Part shown: positions 44,123 to 54,156 of the stretch, one piece after another
Position numbering within the stretch: position 1 is the stretch's first letter
Layout of the letters: each line of letters opens with the position of its first letter
Origin: Pseudomonas sp. Teo4
GTDB taxonomy: Bacteria > Pseudomonadota > Gammaproteobacteria > Pseudomonadales > Pseudomonadaceae
Assembly (NCBI RefSeq): GCF_034387475.1
Contig: NZ_JAXCIL010000001.1
Coordinates: forward strand, 2,046,001-2,110,000
Reading direction: 5' to 3'
Length of the DNA stretch: 64,000 nt
Notes under the pieces: generated by a model
Told to the model about the DNA's origin: nothing
Databases searched by the model: none
The model's input: only the letters and a program-made list of their open reading frames with translations
Position numbers and translations under genes: made by a program

Positions 44123-44731
44123 CTACGACCTCGGCCGTACCCCGTCGAAAAAGATTGCGCAAAACTCCTCCACCACCGCCTCGGCCGTACCCTTCTGCGG
44201 ATCGAACCAGTTCAACGCCGAGTTGATGGTACCGAGCACGAACACCCGGCACAGCGCCAGGTTCACGTCTTCGCGCAAGTAACCCTCGTCACGCAAACGG
44301 TGCAGCAGGCCATCCCAGAATGCCTGGTGACGTTCACGCCGGCGCAATTGACGCTGCTGAACCTTCTCCGGCAGCTGCTCATGCAACCGGCCGCGGGCGA
44401 AGGCGTAGTCGCCGTATTGCACCAGGCCCGTCAACTGGCCGACCAGCGCCGCCTTGAAACTGTCCTCGGCCGTCGCACCAGCAGGTAGCGAGTCCATGCG
44501 TCGATAGATGTGCCGTACGATGCGCTCGGCACCATGCTCCATGACCGCGTCTACCAACTCTTCCTTGGACGAGAAGTGGTAATAGATGCTGGCAGCCTCG
44601 ATCCCGGCCTGCTCGGCAATCTGGCGCATGGTCGTGGCGGTGTAACCCTGGGCACCGAACGCGCGGGCAGCGAGTCGCATGAGCCGTTCGCGGGTGTCTT
44701 CGGCAGAGGGAGTGGCTTGACGTCGCGCCAT
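44123..44731 (-). CDS. TetR-family regulator
   Basis: The product has 202 residues. The HTH (about 15-60) reads AARAFGAQGYTATTMRQIAEQAGIEAASIYYHFSSKEELV, typical of TetR. The ligand domain follows. The start at 44731 (MARRQATPSAEDTRERL) fits the family; the frame runs further upstream without conservation. It lies downstream of, and on the same strand as, the acyl-CoA operon at 44903-55227, so it may be its regulator, sensing an acyl-CoA. A palindrome at 55305 is one possible target. Confidence 0.88.
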   Translation of the reverse strand: MARRQATPSAEDTRERLMRLAARAFGAQGYTATTMRQIAEQAGIEAASIYYHFSSKEELVDAVMEHGAERIVRHIYRRMDSLPAGATAEDSFKAALVGQLTGLVQYGDYAFARGRLHEQLPEKVQQRQLRRRERHQAFWDGLLHRLRDEGYLREDVNLALCRVFVLGTINSALNWFDPQKGTAEAVVEEFCAIFFDGVRPRS

Positions 44732-44902
44732 CGGTAGCGGGCATTCCTGTTGGTCGGGTGAACGTTGGAAATGGTAACCGTCGGCTTGCCAGTGCTCAAA
44801 CGGTGTTTGTCGAAAGCGAGGTGGCCTGGTCGCAAGCCAAGCGCACGACCACCGGGTTGCGTGGACCCGTTGGCTGCGCTCTTGACTCACGATCAGGCCA
44901 GT

Positions 44903-46138
44903 TCAGAGCCCCGCCGCCAAGGCGAGCGATTCACGAAAATCAGGATGGGCAATCTCCACCATTCGCCGCACCCGCTCACGCAGGTCGCAGTGACGTAGAT
45001 CCGCCACCCCATACTCCGTCACGATGAAACCGGCATCAGCACGAGGCGTGCTGACCGGCCCCGACAGGCAACCGACCACCCTGCTCTGCCGGCCGCCCAG
45101 CGCCGTGGCTGGCAGGGCAATGATCGGCAGGCCACCGCGAGAGGCATGGGCGCCACGCTGGAAGTCCATGGCGCCGCCCACTGCGCCCACGTACAGGCCA
45201 CCGGCGATTTCGGCGTTGACCTGGCCCGTGAGGTCGACCTCGATGGCCGAATTGATGGTCACCAACCGATCCAGGCTGCGCAGCACATCCAGCGAGTGGG
45301 TGTAAGCCGTCGAACGCAGCTGGACCCGAGGGTTGTCGTGGGCATAACGGTAGATACGCTCGCCCCCGAACAGCACACCGCCTATGCTGACCCCGACATC
45401 GCGAGTCTTGCGCGCATTGTTGATGATGCCCTGCTCCATCAGGTCGGCCACCTTGTCGCCAATGGCGCCGGAGTGGATGCCCAGGTCGCGGTGCGAGCGC
45501 AGGCCATCGAGCACGGCCTCCGGCAAGCTGCCCAATCCCAGCTGCAAGGTCGCGCCATCCTCGACCAAGCCGGCGATGTGCCGTGCGATGGTTTGTTCCA
45601 CCTCCCCAGACTGCGCACCGGGTACCTCCAGCACAGGCCGGTCGGTACGTACCAGCAGGTCGATGTCCCGTGGGTCCAGGTACTCACCGTGGGTCCAGGG
45701 TGCCTGGGCATTGACCTCGGCGACCACCAGGCGTGCCGAGCGCACCAACGGTGCCAGGTACTCGGCGGCAACACTGAAACTGAAGCCTTGCGGCCCCTCG
45801 GCGACCTGCAACAGCAGCACGTCCACAGGCGCCAGGACCGTGGCGAGCTGGGAATAGTGGCACGGCAGGATATCCAGCCGTTGCTCACGCGCCAACGCTC
45901 GGTTACGCGCGGCACCACAGTAGGACTGGAAGCGTACCTGGGCAGCATTTGCCGGAGAGACGCTGTCTGCCAGGCTCATGCCGACGAAGGCGTTGAAGCG
46001 CCCAATACCTTCACGTTGAGCCATCAGGCGCTCAGTGAGCGCTGTCGGCTCGGCACCGCCCTGCCCCCACACCACCCGGTCGCCCGGGTGGACCAGCGCA
46101 CAGAAGTCGAGCGCATCGAGGCTGATTTGTTCCGTCAT
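44903..46138 (-). CDS. Acetyl-CoA hydrolase/transferase family protein
   Basis: The product has 411 residues, the length of 4-hydroxybutyrate or butyryl-CoA transferases. The probable catalytic Glu is in NSAIEVDLTGQVN (about 300), and the C-terminal signature is GAVGGAMDFQRGA. It moves CoA between acids. It lies 12 bases after thiolase in the same operon. With three CaiB-type enzymes also here, the region has a second chemistry (family I) for CoA transfer. Confidence 0.88.
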   Translation of the reverse strand: MTEQISLDALDFCALVHPGDRVVWGQGGAEPTALTERLMAQREGIGRFNAFVGMSLADSVSPANAAQVRFQSYCGAARNRALAREQRLDILPCHYSQLATVLAPVDVLLLQVAEGPQGFSFSVAAEYLAPLVRSARLVVAEVNAQAPWTHGEYLDPRDIDLLVRTDRPVLEVPGAQSGEVEQTIARHIAGLVEDGATLQLGLGSLPEAVLDGLRSHRDLGIHSGAIGDKVADLMEQGIINNARKTRDVGVSIGGVLFGGERIYRYAHDNPRVQLRSTAYTHSLDVLRSLDRLVTINSAIEVDLTGQVNAEIAGGLYVGAVGGAMDFQRGAHASRGGLPIIALPATALGGRQSRVVGCLSGPVSTPRADAGFIVTEYGVADLRHCDLRERVRRMVEIAHPDFRESLALAAGL

Positions 46139-46150
46139 GGCGGGTACTCC

Positions 46151-47347
46151 TCAGGCCCGCTCGAAGATCGCGGCCAGGCCCTGGCCGCCGCCGATGCACA
46201 TCGTCTCCAGGGCCAAACGCCCCTGGCGACGCTGCAGCTCATGCAGCACCGAGGTCATGATGCGCATGCCTGTCGCACCCACCGGGTGCCCCAGCGAGAT
46301 CCCCGAACCATTGACGTTGAGCCGCTGCGGGTCGTTCCAGCCCCAGCCCTTGAGCACCGCCAGCACCTGGCAGGCAAAGGCCTCGTTGACCTCCACCAGG
46401 TCCATCTGGTCGAAGCCCAGGCCGGTACGGGCGAACAGCTTGTTCACCGCCGGCACCGGGCCGATACCCATGGTTGCCGGCTCGCACCCCGCCGCTGCCC
46501 AGCTGTGCAGGTAGCCGATCGGCTCCAGCCCCAGCTCGTCCAGCTTGTCTTCGGCGACCACCAGGCAAGCGGCAGCGGCATCGTTCTGCTGCGAGGCGTT
46601 GCCAGCAGTGACCGTGCCACCCTTGGTCAAGGTGCGCAGACCGGCCAGTTTCTCCAGGGTGGAATCGCCGCGCACGCCTTCATCGCGGCTCACCAGCACA
46701 GGCTCGCCGCGTTTCTGCGGGACACTGACCGGCACGATTTCGGCATCGAAGCGGCCCGCTTCCCAGGCCGCTGCAGCACGCTGCTGGCTGCGGGCGGCAA
46801 AGGCGTCGGACTCTTCGCGGCTGATGTTGTATTCCCGCGCCAGGTTCTCGGCGGTCTCGATCATTCCCGAAATACGCCCGAAGCGGTGCTCCGGCTGCGA
46901 GCGCTCGCGACCGCGGTCCAGGCGGTCGTGCAACGTCACGGAACCCGCCTTGGAGCCCCAGCGCATGTCAGTGCTGTAGTACTCGATGTTGCTCATGCTT
47001 TCTACGCCGCCGGCCAGCACCACATCGACGGCGCCGGTCTGCACCATCATCGCGGCGCTGATCAGCGCCTGCAGGCCGCCCCCGCAGCGGCGGTCCAGCT
47101 GCATGCCCGGCACGCTCACCGGCAGGCCCGCTTCCAGGGCGATCCAGCGCCCCACGCATGGCGTTTCCGAGTTGGCGTAGGACTGGGCGAACACCACATC
47201 GTCGATACGCGCGGGGTCCAGCCGCGTCTGCGCCAAAATGGCCTTGACCACCTCGGCCCCCAGACGCTCCACCGGCACACCGCGCAGGCTGCCGCCAAAG
47301 GCACCCACCGGCGTACGCCGGGGGGCCACGATCGCTGCTCTTCTCAT
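46151..47347 (-). CDS. Thiolase (acetyl-CoA acyltransferase)
   Basis: The product has 398 residues. The nucleophile Cys is in LDRRCGGGLQA (about 88), the His in GHPVGATGMRI (about 357) and the second Cys in CIGGGQG (about 385). It splits a 3-ketoacyl-CoA with CoA. The start at 47347 follows GAGGA; a longer frame upstream is not conserved. In the operon after etfA, it would finish a beta-oxidation branch with the SDR at 52062. Confidence 0.93.
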   Translation of the reverse strand: MRRAAIVAPRRTPVGAFGGSLRGVPVERLGAEVVKAILAQTRLDPARIDDVVFAQSYANSETPCVGRWIALEAGLPVSVPGMQLDRRCGGGLQALISAAMMVQTGAVDVVLAGGVESMSNIEYYSTDMRWGSKAGSVTLHDRLDRGRERSQPEHRFGRISGMIETAENLAREYNISREESDAFAARSQQRAAAAWEAGRFDAEIVPVSVPQKRGEPVLVSRDEGVRGDSTLEKLAGLRTLTKGGTVTAGNASQQNDAAAACLVVAEDKLDELGLEPIGYLHSWAAAGCEPATMGIGPVPAVNKLFARTGLGFDQMDLVEVNEAFACQVLAVLKGWGWNDPQRLNVNGSGISLGHPVGATGMRIMTSVLHELQRRQGRLALETMCIGGGQGLAAIFERA

Positions 47348-47363
47348 GATGACTTTCCTCTGC

Positions 47364-48293
47364 TTACAACACGGCTTGCAGTTGCGGCACGACCTCGAAC
47401 AGGTCACCCACCAGGCCGTAGTCGGCCACCTGGAAGATCGGCGCTTCTTCATCCTTGTTGATCGCCACGATCACCTTGGAATCCTTCATGCCCGCCAGGT
47501 GCTGGATCGCACCCGAGATGCCGACGGCAATGTACAGCTGCGGCGCGACGATCTTGCCGGTCTGGCCGACCTGCATGTCGTTGGGCACGAAGCCTGCGTC
47601 GACTGCGGCGCGCGACGCCCCCACGGCAGCACCGAGCTTGTCGGCGAGGCTGTACAAAAGGCTGAAGTTGTCGCCGTTCTGCATGCCCCGGCCACCGGAC
47701 ACCACGATCTTGGCGGCGGTCAGCTCCGGTCGGTCGGACTTGGCCAACGCTTCACCGACAAAGGCAGATACCCGCGCATCGAATGCACTGGCCAGTACCT
47801 CGACGCTGGCCGCGCCACCTTCGCTACTGGCGGCATCGAAACCTGTGCTACGCACGCTCAACACCTTCACTGGCGCGCTGGATTGCACGGTGGCGATGGC
47901 ATTGCCGGCGTAGATCGGGCGTTTGAAGGTGTCGGGGCTGACCACTTCGATGATCTCGGAGATCTGGTCCACGTCCAGCTGCGCGGCAACCCGTGGCAGG
48001 TAGTTCTTGCCCTGAGTGGTGGCCGGGGCCAGCACGTGGCTGTAGCCGCCCGCCAGGGAAACCACCAGCGGCGCGATGTTCTCCGGCAACTGGTGCGCGT
48101 ATGCCGCGTGGTCGGCCACCAGTACTTTGCTCACACCGGCCACTTGTGCGGCAGCTTCGGCGACAGCGCCAACGTTGCTACCGGCCACCAGCACGGTGAT
48201 GTCGCCGCCAATCTGCAGCGCAGCGGTGATCGTGTTGAGGGTCGCGGCACCCAGGGCGCCATTGGAGTGTTCAGCAACAACCAGGATAGCCAT
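47364..48293 (-). CDS. etfA: Electron transfer flavoprotein alpha subunit
   Basis: The product has 309 residues. The FAD-binding C-terminal half has [48 protein letters not shown], the family signature. It accepts electrons from acyl-CoA dehydrogenases and passes them to ETF-ubiquinone oxidoreductase. Its start overlaps the stop of etfB by one base. A dedicated copy inside a catabolic operon suggests strong flux from the four dehydrogenases here. Confidence 0.94.
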   Translation of the reverse strand: MAILVVAEHSNGALGAATLNTITAALQIGGDITVLVAGSNVGAVAEAAAQVAGVSKVLVADHAAYAHQLPENIAPLVVSLAGGYSHVLAPATTQGKNYLPRVAAQLDVDQISEIIEVVSPDTFKRPIYAGNAIATVQSSAPVKVLSVRSTGFDAASSEGGAASVEVLASAFDARVSAFVGEALAKSDRPELTAAKIVVSGGRGMQNGDNFSLLYSLADKLGAAVGASRAAVDAGFVPNDMQVGQTGKIVAPQLYIAVGISGAIQHLAGMKDSKVIVAINKDEEAPIFQVADYGLVGDLFEVVPQLQAVL

Positions 48294-49042
48294 CAGATCA
48301 CCTTCGCTTCGTTCTTGAGTTTCTCGACCAGTTCAGCCACCGACTTGACCTTGATGCCCGCGCTGCGAGCAGCCGGTGCTTCGACCTTGAGAGTCTTGGT
48401 GGTGGAGACAGTGGCAACGCCCAGCGCATCTGGAGTCACGGTCTCCAGCGGCTTCTTCTTGGCCTTCATGATGTTCGGCAGCGACGCGTAGCGCGGCTCG
48501 TTCAAGCGCAGGTCGGTGGTGACGATCGCCGGCAGGTTCAGGGCGACGGTCTGCAGGCCGCCATCGACTTCGCGGGTGACGTTCAACGTGTCGCCCGCCA
48601 CCTCGACCTTGGAGGCGAAAGTGCCCTGGGCGTATCCGGTCAGCGCGGCCAGCATCTGACCGGTCTGGTTGTTGTCGCTGTCGATGGCCTGCTTGCCAAG
48701 GATCACCAGCTGCGGCTGCTCTTTGTCGACGATGGCCTTGAGCGCCTTGGCGATGGCCAGCGAGCCCAGTTCGGCATCGGTTTCGACCAGCACGGCGCGG
48801 TCGGCGCCCAGCGCCAGGGCGGTACGCAGTTGTTCCTGCGCCGAGCCCGGCCCCACGGACGCCACCACCACTTCAGTGGCAACCCCTTGCTCCTTCAGGC
48901 GCACCGCTTCTTCCACGGCGATTTCGCAGAACGGGTTCAGGGCCATCTTCACATTGGCCAGGTCCACGCCAGTCTGGTCGGCCTTGACCCGGACCTTGAC
49001 GTTGTAATCGACCACGCGCTTTACCGCGACGAGGATTTTCAT
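48293..49042 (-). CDS. etfB: Electron transfer flavoprotein beta subunit
   Basis: The product has 249 residues. [20 protein letters not shown] and [20 protein letters not shown] are typical of EtfB, and a conserved C-terminal [13 protein letters not shown] recognition loop docks to dehydrogenases. It lies 2 bases after the CitE-like gene and is followed by etfA. Confidence 0.94.
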   Translation of the reverse strand: MKILVAVKRVVDYNVKVRVKADQTGVDLANVKMALNPFCEIAVEEAVRLKEQGVATEVVVASVGPGSAQEQLRTALALGADRAVLVETDAELGSLAIAKALKAIVDKEQPQLVILGKQAIDSDNNQTGQMLAALTGYAQGTFASKVEVAGDTLNVTREVDGGLQTVALNLPAIVTTDLRLNEPRYASLPNIMKAKKKPLETVTPDALGVATVSTTKTLKVEAPAARSAGIKVKSVAELVEKLKNEAKVI

Positions 49043-49044
49043 GT

Positions 49045-49866
49045 TTAGAGCTCTCCAACAGGGGCGGAACGGGAAAGGATGCGGCGGGCGCGCTCGATCA
49101 GCGGGCGATCGACCATCGCCCCATCGACCTGCACGGCACCGCCGTCGCGTACGGCTTCCAGGACCCGACAGGCCCAGTTCAAGGTTTGCGCATCCGGCAA
49201 GAACGCCTCGGTGATTGGCGCAATTTGGCGGGGGTGGATCGCCAGCTTGCCGGCAAAACCCAGGTTGCTGGCGGTCAGGGCGTCCTGATGCACCGGCGCC
49301 GGGTCGTCGAAGCTGGGGGTGACGCCATCGAGCGGTGCCGGCAGCCCGGCCAGCCGCGACTGCAACACCAGGGCGCTGCGCATATACGCCAGCGCCTCCC
49401 AGCTCGGCTGACAGCCCAGGTCCAGGGCCAGGTCAAGCGAACCAAACGCGGCCTGGACCACACCCGATTCACGCAGCAAACCACCCAGGTCGGCGAAGGC
49501 CCCAGCGGTTTCCACCAGGGCGATCACCGGCACCTGGCGCCCGAGCAGGTAGTGCACCAGGCGGATGTCTGCGGCACTTTCGGCCTTGGCCAGCATGAGC
49601 GCATCGAAACGCGCCTCACGCAGGGCCGCCAGGTCGGCCTGGAAGTCCGGCGTACTGGCCGCGTTGATGCGCACGATCACCGTCACACCGTCGATGCCGT
49701 GGTTGGCCACCGCCTCGCGGGCGGCAGCCCGTTTGCTGGCGCCCACCGCGTCCTCCAGGTCGAGGATCACCGCATCGGCACCGCTCGCGGCGGCCTTGGC
49801 GAACCGTTCAGGCCGGTCGCCCGGCACGAACAGCGGCGCCATGGGAGGCTGGAAATCGGTCAACAT
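49045..49866 (-). CDS. CitE-like CoA-ester lyase, copy 2
   Basis: The product has 273 residues. [44 protein letters not shown] and [11 protein letters not shown] match copy 1 and the CitE/HpcH family. It is shorter than copy 1 and only moderately similar, so it likely cleaves a different hydroxyacyl-CoA. The start at 49866 overlaps the end of the dehydratase gene by 7 bases. It is followed by etfB. Confidence 0.9.
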   Translation of the reverse strand: MLTDFQPPMAPLFVPGDRPERFAKAAASGADAVILDLEDAVGASKRAAAREAVANHGIDGVTVIVRINAASTPDFQADLAALREARFDALMLAKAESAADIRLVHYLLGRQVPVIALVETAGAFADLGGLLRESGVVQAAFGSLDLALDLGCQPSWEALAYMRSALVLQSRLAGLPAPLDGVTPSFDDPAPVHQDALTASNLGFAGKLAIHPRQIAPITEAFLPDAQTLNWACRVLEAVRDGGAVQVDGAMVDRPLIERARRILSRSAPVGEL

Positions 49867-50705
49867 GTCGCGCTCGCCTCCATGTTCAGGTTGCCGTCGG
49901 CATCCTGGGTCCAGGCCAGCAGGCTGTCGCCCTGCGCTTTCCACGACACCGCGGCGCGGAATACCCGCCCCGCGATCAGCGGTACCTGGCCGCGATAGGC
50001 AAAGCGCGCCGGTACACGACCGGCGTGCCGAGCCGCCAGGTTGAACAGCAGGCTGGCTTGTAGAGGCCCGTGCACCACCAGCCCCTGGTAGCCCTCCACC
50101 TCGGTGGCGTAAGGCAGGTCGTAATGGATACGGTGGGCATTGAAGGTCAGCGCCGAATAACGCATCAGCAGAGTGGGTGGCGTCTCCACCCAACGCTGCA
50201 ATTCGCCCGCACGCTCCGGGCCACCGGCCGACGCTGCTGCGCCCTCGGCTGGCCCGCGATAGACGATGTCCTGGCGTTCACGAATGGCCAGCACACCTTC
50301 GCAGGACAACTCATGCTCGACGGTGACGAAGCACAGTTTGCCGCTACGCCCTTCCTTGAAGCGGATGTCGCGGATGGTCGACAGGCGCTGGATCGGCTTG
50401 CCGATGGGCAGCGGGGCCAAGGTTTGAACCTCGCCACCGGCCCACATGCGCCGAGGCAGCAACACCGGCGGCAGAAAGCCACCGCGGCGCGGATGACCAT
50501 CCTCGCCCAACTCGGCCATGCTCGCCGCTGCCGGGCTAGGCGCCAGACACCAGTGCAGGCCTGGCGGGGCGAACCCCTCGGACTCCCACAGGTGCGGCGC
50601 CAGCGTGGCCTGGTAGGCTTCGAGCATCTGTGGCGTGATGACCGCCTCGCAGCGTTCCTGACGCCCCAGCCACTCTTGCAGTTGACCCAGATCGTTATCG
50701 CTCAT
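49860..50705 (-). CDS. Double hot-dog acyl-CoA hydratase (HTD2 / mesaconyl-C4-CoA hydratase-like)
   Basis: The product has 281 residues. Two hot-dog halves are joined; the hydratase motif YSALTFNAHRIHYDLPYA carries the catalytic region, and YQGLVVHGPLQASLL follows. The same type is found in mesaconyl-C4-CoA hydratase and itaconyl-CoA hydratase. It would supply the hydroxyacyl-CoA for the CitE-like lyase that overlaps it. That pairing is the core step order of itaconate and mesaconate breakdown. Confidence 0.85.
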   Translation of the reverse strand: MSDNDLGQLQEWLGRQERCEAVITPQMLEAYQATLAPHLWESEGFAPPGLHWCLAPSPAAASMAELGEDGHPRRGGFLPPVLLPRRMWAGGEVQTLAPLPIGKPIQRLSTIRDIRFKEGRSGKLCFVTVEHELSCEGVLAIRERQDIVYRGPAEGAAASAGGPERAGELQRWVETPPTLLMRYSALTFNAHRIHYDLPYATEVEGYQGLVVHGPLQASLLFNLAARHAGRVPARFAYRGQVPLIAGRVFRAAVSWKAQGDSLLAWTQDADGNLNMEASATC

Positions 50706-50715
50706 GACCCTGGCC

Positions 50716-51882
50716 TCAGTAGGAACGCGGCATGCCCAGCACGTGCTCGGCGACGTAGCTGAGGATCAGGTTGGTGGAGATCGGCGCCACCTGGTACAGG
50801 CGGGTCTCGCGGAACTTGCGCTCCACGTCGTATTCCTCGGCGAAGCCGAAGCCGCCGTGGGTCTGCAAGCAGGCGTTGGCCGCTTCCCAGGACGCATCGG
50901 CGGCCAGCATCTTGGCCATGTTGGCCTCGGCGCCGCAGTCCTGGCCGGCTTCGTACTTGGCCAGCCCTTCACGCACCATCAGCTCGGCGGCGCGCATCTG
51001 CGCATAGGCTTTGGCGATGGGGAACTGCACGCCCTGGTTCTGGCCGATGGCGCGACCGAAGACCTTGCGGTCGTTGGCGTAATCCACCGCCCGGCGGATG
51101 AACCACTTGGCATCGCCGATACATTCGGAGGCGATCAGCAGGCGTTCGGCGTTCATACCCGAGAGGATGTAGCGAAAACCCTTGCCCTCCTCGCCCACCA
51201 GGTTGGCCGCTGGCACTTCCATGTTGTCGAAGAACACTTCGCAGCTGTTGTGGTTCATCATCGTGCGGATGGGCTGGATGGTCAGGCCGTTGCCCAGCAC
51301 CTGGCGCATGTCGACGATGAAGGTCGACAGGCCATCGGTCTTTTTCGCCACCTGGTCACGCGGCGTGGTGCGGGCCAACAGCAGCATGAGGTCGGAATGT
51401 TCGGCACGGCTGGTCCAGACCTTCTGGCCGTTGACGATGAACTTGTCACCCTCACGACGGGCAAAGGTGCGCAATGAAGTGGTATCGGTGCCGCTGGTGG
51501 GTTCGGTGACACCAAAGGCCTGTAAGCGCAGCTCGCCACTGGCCACCCCCGTCAGGTACTGGGCCTTCTGCTCATCGGAGCCATGGCGCAGCACGGTGCC
51601 CATGGTGTACAGCTGGGCATGGCAGGCCGCGCCGTTGCAACCGGTTTCCTGGATGGTTTCAAGGATCGCGGCGGCGGCCGACAGGCCTAGTCCGGAACCA
51701 CCATATTCTTCAGGGATGAGTACCGAGAGGAAACCCGACTCGGTCAGGGCGTTGACGAACTCGGTGGGGTAACCGCGCACTTCGTCCAGCTTGCGCCAGT
51801 ACTCGCCTGGGAAGCGTGCGCACAGCTTGCGAACTTCTTCGCGGATTTCCGGGTAGCTTTCTTGTGGGTTGTTGTAGCTCAT
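50716..51882 (-). CDS. Acyl-CoA dehydrogenase, copy B (paralogue of 39841)
   Basis: The product has 388 residues, the same length as the protein at 39841. FGVTEPTSGTDTTSL, GMNAER (Glu about 244), THGGFGFAEEYDVER and the end LGMPRSY are shared in the same order. Start at 51882 (MSYNNPQESYPEIR). It lies 10 bases before the hydratase. Two such paralogues, one in each block, suggest the two blocks work on related acyl-CoAs. Confidence 0.92.
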   Translation of the reverse strand: MSYNNPQESYPEIREEVRKLCARFPGEYWRKLDEVRGYPTEFVNALTESGFLSVLIPEEYGGSGLGLSAAAAILETIQETGCNGAACHAQLYTMGTVLRHGSDEQKAQYLTGVASGELRLQAFGVTEPTSGTDTTSLRTFARREGDKFIVNGQKVWTSRAEHSDLMLLLARTTPRDQVAKKTDGLSTFIVDMRQVLGNGLTIQPIRTMMNHNSCEVFFDNMEVPAANLVGEEGKGFRYILSGMNAERLLIASECIGDAKWFIRRAVDYANDRKVFGRAIGQNQGVQFPIAKAYAQMRAAELMVREGLAKYEAGQDCGAEANMAKMLAADASWEAANACLQTHGGFGFAEEYDVERKFRETRLYQVAPISTNLILSYVAEHVLGMPRSY

Positions 51883-51935
51883 CGACTCGACCTCGTGATG
51901 ACGCATGTAGGGCAATCGGGTTGTGTTGCCGCCAC

Positions 51936-52025
51936 CGGCCTCATCGCCGGCAAGCCGGCTCCCACACCAGCGCTGCAATTCCTGGGAGTTGCGCTGTACA
52001 GGTGGGAGCTGGCATGCCGACGACG
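51936..52025. repeat. REP-type inverted pair inside the operon (GCCGGC family, imperfect)
   Basis: The left arm ATCGCCGGCAAGCCGGCTCCC (51943-51963) is intact; the right arm (GTGGGAGCTGGCATGCCGAC, from 52002) has drifted. It lies in a 179-base gap between ACAD copy B and the SDR, so it may reduce expression of downstream genes or mark an operon joint. Confidence 0.65.
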
Positions 52026-52061
52026 CGGCACGTCAGCGACGCTTGGTGACAGGGATACGCG

Positions 52062-52967
52062 TCAGACCGGGTCCCAGCAGAACACGTCGGCGCTGACTTG
52101 CAGCGGGGTGAAGGAGCCCGACAGCGCCGGCATGCCGTGCTCGGCGATGGCCTGTGGTGTCCAGCCCTCACCCTGCTGCACCGAGCGCACCGGGCGGTTC
52201 TGGCTCATCAGCAGGATCTCGTTGCGGCGCACGGTGAACACCTGCCCGTTAACGTCCTTGGCCTGGTCGGACAGCAGGTACACCGCCAGCGGCGCGTTCT
52301 TTTCCGGGGTCATCTGTTTCAGGCGCTCGACCCGGGCTTTCTCTTCCGGCGTCACATCCGGGATGGCGCTGGTCATGCGGCTCCAGGCGAATGGCGCCAG
52401 GCAGTTGGAGCGCACGTTGTAGCGCTGCATGTCCAGGGCGATGGACTTGCTCAGCGCCACCATGCCCAGCTTGGCCGCCGAATAGTTGGCCTGGCCGACG
52501 TTGCCGATCAGCGCCGAGGTGCTGACCATGTGCACGAAGGCGCCGCTGTTCTGCGCACGGAAGCGTTCGGCCGCAGCGCGGCTGACGTAGAAGCTGCCGT
52601 TCAGGTGCACGTTGATCACCGATTGCCAGTCCTCGACGCTCATCTTGTGGAAGATCACGTCGCGGATGATCCCGGCGTTGTTCACCACGCCATCGATGCG
52701 GCCGAAGCTGTCCATGGCGCAGGCGATGATGTTCTGCGCGCCGTTCCAGTCGGCGACGCTGTCGGTGTTGATCACCGCGCGCCCACCAAGGCCCTCGATC
52801 AGTCTCAGGGTTTCCTGGGCCGGGGTGGACGAACCACCCTCGCCGCCCAGGGACACACCCACGTCATTGATCACCACCGAGGCGCCGGCACGCGCCATTT
52901 CCACCGCGATGGCTCGGCCAATGCCGCCACCGGCACCGGTGACCACCACTACTTTGTTGTCGAGCAT
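52062..52967 (-). CDS. SDR-family 3-hydroxyacyl-CoA dehydrogenase type
   Basis: The product has 301 residues. TGAGGGIGRAIA (about 11-22), NNAG (about 95), VSTSALIGNVGQANYSAAK (Ser about 150, Tyr about 164, Lys about 168) are the classical motifs. The C-terminal extension of about 70 residues is seen in SDRs of peroxisomal multifunctional-enzyme type 2 and steroid degradation. It oxidises a 3-hydroxyacyl-CoA to the ketoacyl-CoA for thiolase. It lies 21 bases after ACAD alpha. Confidence 0.88.
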   Translation of the reverse strand: MLDNKVVVVTGAGGGIGRAIAVEMARAGASVVINDVGVSLGGEGGSSTPAQETLRLIEGLGGRAVINTDSVADWNGAQNIIACAMDSFGRIDGVVNNAGIIRDVIFHKMSVEDWQSVINVHLNGSFYVSRAAAERFRAQNSGAFVHMVSTSALIGNVGQANYSAAKLGMVALSKSIALDMQRYNVRSNCLAPFAWSRMTSAIPDVTPEEKARVERLKQMTPEKNAPLAVYLLSDQAKDVNGQVFTVRRNEILLMSQNRPVRSVQQGEGWTPQAIAEHGMPALSGSFTPLQVSADVFCWDPV

Positions 52968-52988
52968 GTCGTTCTCTCCGTCGTTCGC

Positions 52989-54146
52989 TTACAGGCCGAG
53001 CATCGCCTTGGCCAGGATGTTGCGCTGGATCTCCGAGCTGCCGCCGTAGATGGTCGCGGGGCGTGCCTGGAGGAACAGGCCGGTGGGGTTCAAGTTGCCG
53101 TTGCCTTCGATCGGCTCCAGATAGGCGGCGTACTCGCCGCTGATCTCCAGCATGTAATCGGTGATGCGCTGGAACAGCTCGGTCTGGTGCACCTTGAGCA
53201 GCGACACGTCGGCGCCCAGGTTCTCGCCACGGCGCAGGCGCTCGGCGAAGGTCTCGAACAGCAGCTTGTGGTCGTCCAGGTCCAGGCGCAGGCGGGTCAG
53301 GCGGTCGCGGAAACCGGGCTCGTCGTTCAGGCCCAGGTGCTCACCGAGAATTTCCAGGCGGGTCAGCGCGTTGGCCGATTGCTTGGGCGAACCGAGGAAG
53401 ATCCGCTCGAAGCCCAGCAGCGCCTTGGCCATGGTCCAGCCGGCGTTCATCTCGCCGACCAGGTTGGCCTTGGGCACGCGCACATCGTCGAAGAACACCT
53501 CGCACAGCTCGTCGTGCAGGTCGAGGTTGAGGATCGGCCGCACAGTCACACCGGGGCTGTCCATCGGCACCAGCACGAAACTGATGCCTTCTTGTTTCTT
53601 CGCTGTCTTGTCAGTGCGCACCAGCATGAAGATCCAGTCGGCGTCGGTGGCCAGGGTGGTCCAGATCTTCTGGCCGTTGATCACCCACTCGTCACCGTCG
53701 AGTAGCGCTTCGGTGCGCAGGCTGGCCAGGTCAGAGCCGGCGTTCGGCTCGCTGTAGCCCTGGCACCAGATGTGCTCGCCGCTGAGGATGCGCGGCAGGA
53801 AATACTGCTGTTGCTCAGGCGAGCCGTAGCGGATCAGCAACGGGCCAAGCAGCATGATGCCGTGGTCCGGGGTGCGGGCCACGCCGTGGTTCTCGAACTC
53901 TTCGGTGTAGATCAGCTGCTTGGCCGCCGACAGGCCCATGCCGCCGAATTCGCGGGGCCAGCCTGGGCACAGCCAGCCGTGCGCGGAGAGGGTCATGTAC
54001 CAGTCCTTGACCTCTTCCCAATGCAGGCGCTTGGGCAGGTCGCGCAGCTCGTCCGGGAAGTGGGCGAGCAGGAACTCGCGTACGGTCTGGCGGAACGCGT
54101 CGTCGCTCAGGGCGTTGAAATCGGGCAGTTGCGGTTTGTCGCTCAT
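52989..54146 (-). CDS. Acyl-CoA dehydrogenase, likely catalytic subunit of a heteromer
   Basis: The product has 385 residues. QGYSEPNAGSDLASLRT binds FAD, and ATIYGGSSEIQRNILAK ends the protein. The late Glu of MCAD (YEGT) is replaced by Gly (YGGS); a Glu in LGFER (about 247) is the probable base. It lies 10 bases after a shorter ACAD, so the pair may form an alpha2-beta2 enzyme like those of steroid or bile-acid side-chain breakdown. Confidence 0.9.
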   Translation of the reverse strand: MSDKPQLPDFNALSDDAFRQTVREFLLAHFPDELRDLPKRLHWEEVKDWYMTLSAHGWLCPGWPREFGGMGLSAAKQLIYTEEFENHGVARTPDHGIMLLGPLLIRYGSPEQQQYFLPRILSGEHIWCQGYSEPNAGSDLASLRTEALLDGDEWVINGQKIWTTLATDADWIFMLVRTDKTAKKQEGISFVLVPMDSPGVTVRPILNLDLHDELCEVFFDDVRVPKANLVGEMNAGWTMAKALLGFERIFLGSPKQSANALTRLEILGEHLGLNDEPGFRDRLTRLRLDLDDHKLLFETFAERLRRGENLGADVSLLKVHQTELFQRITDYMLEISGEYAAYLEPIEGNGNLNPTGLFLQARPATIYGGSSEIQRNILAKAMLGL

Positions 54147-54156
54147 GGTCGGGTCC

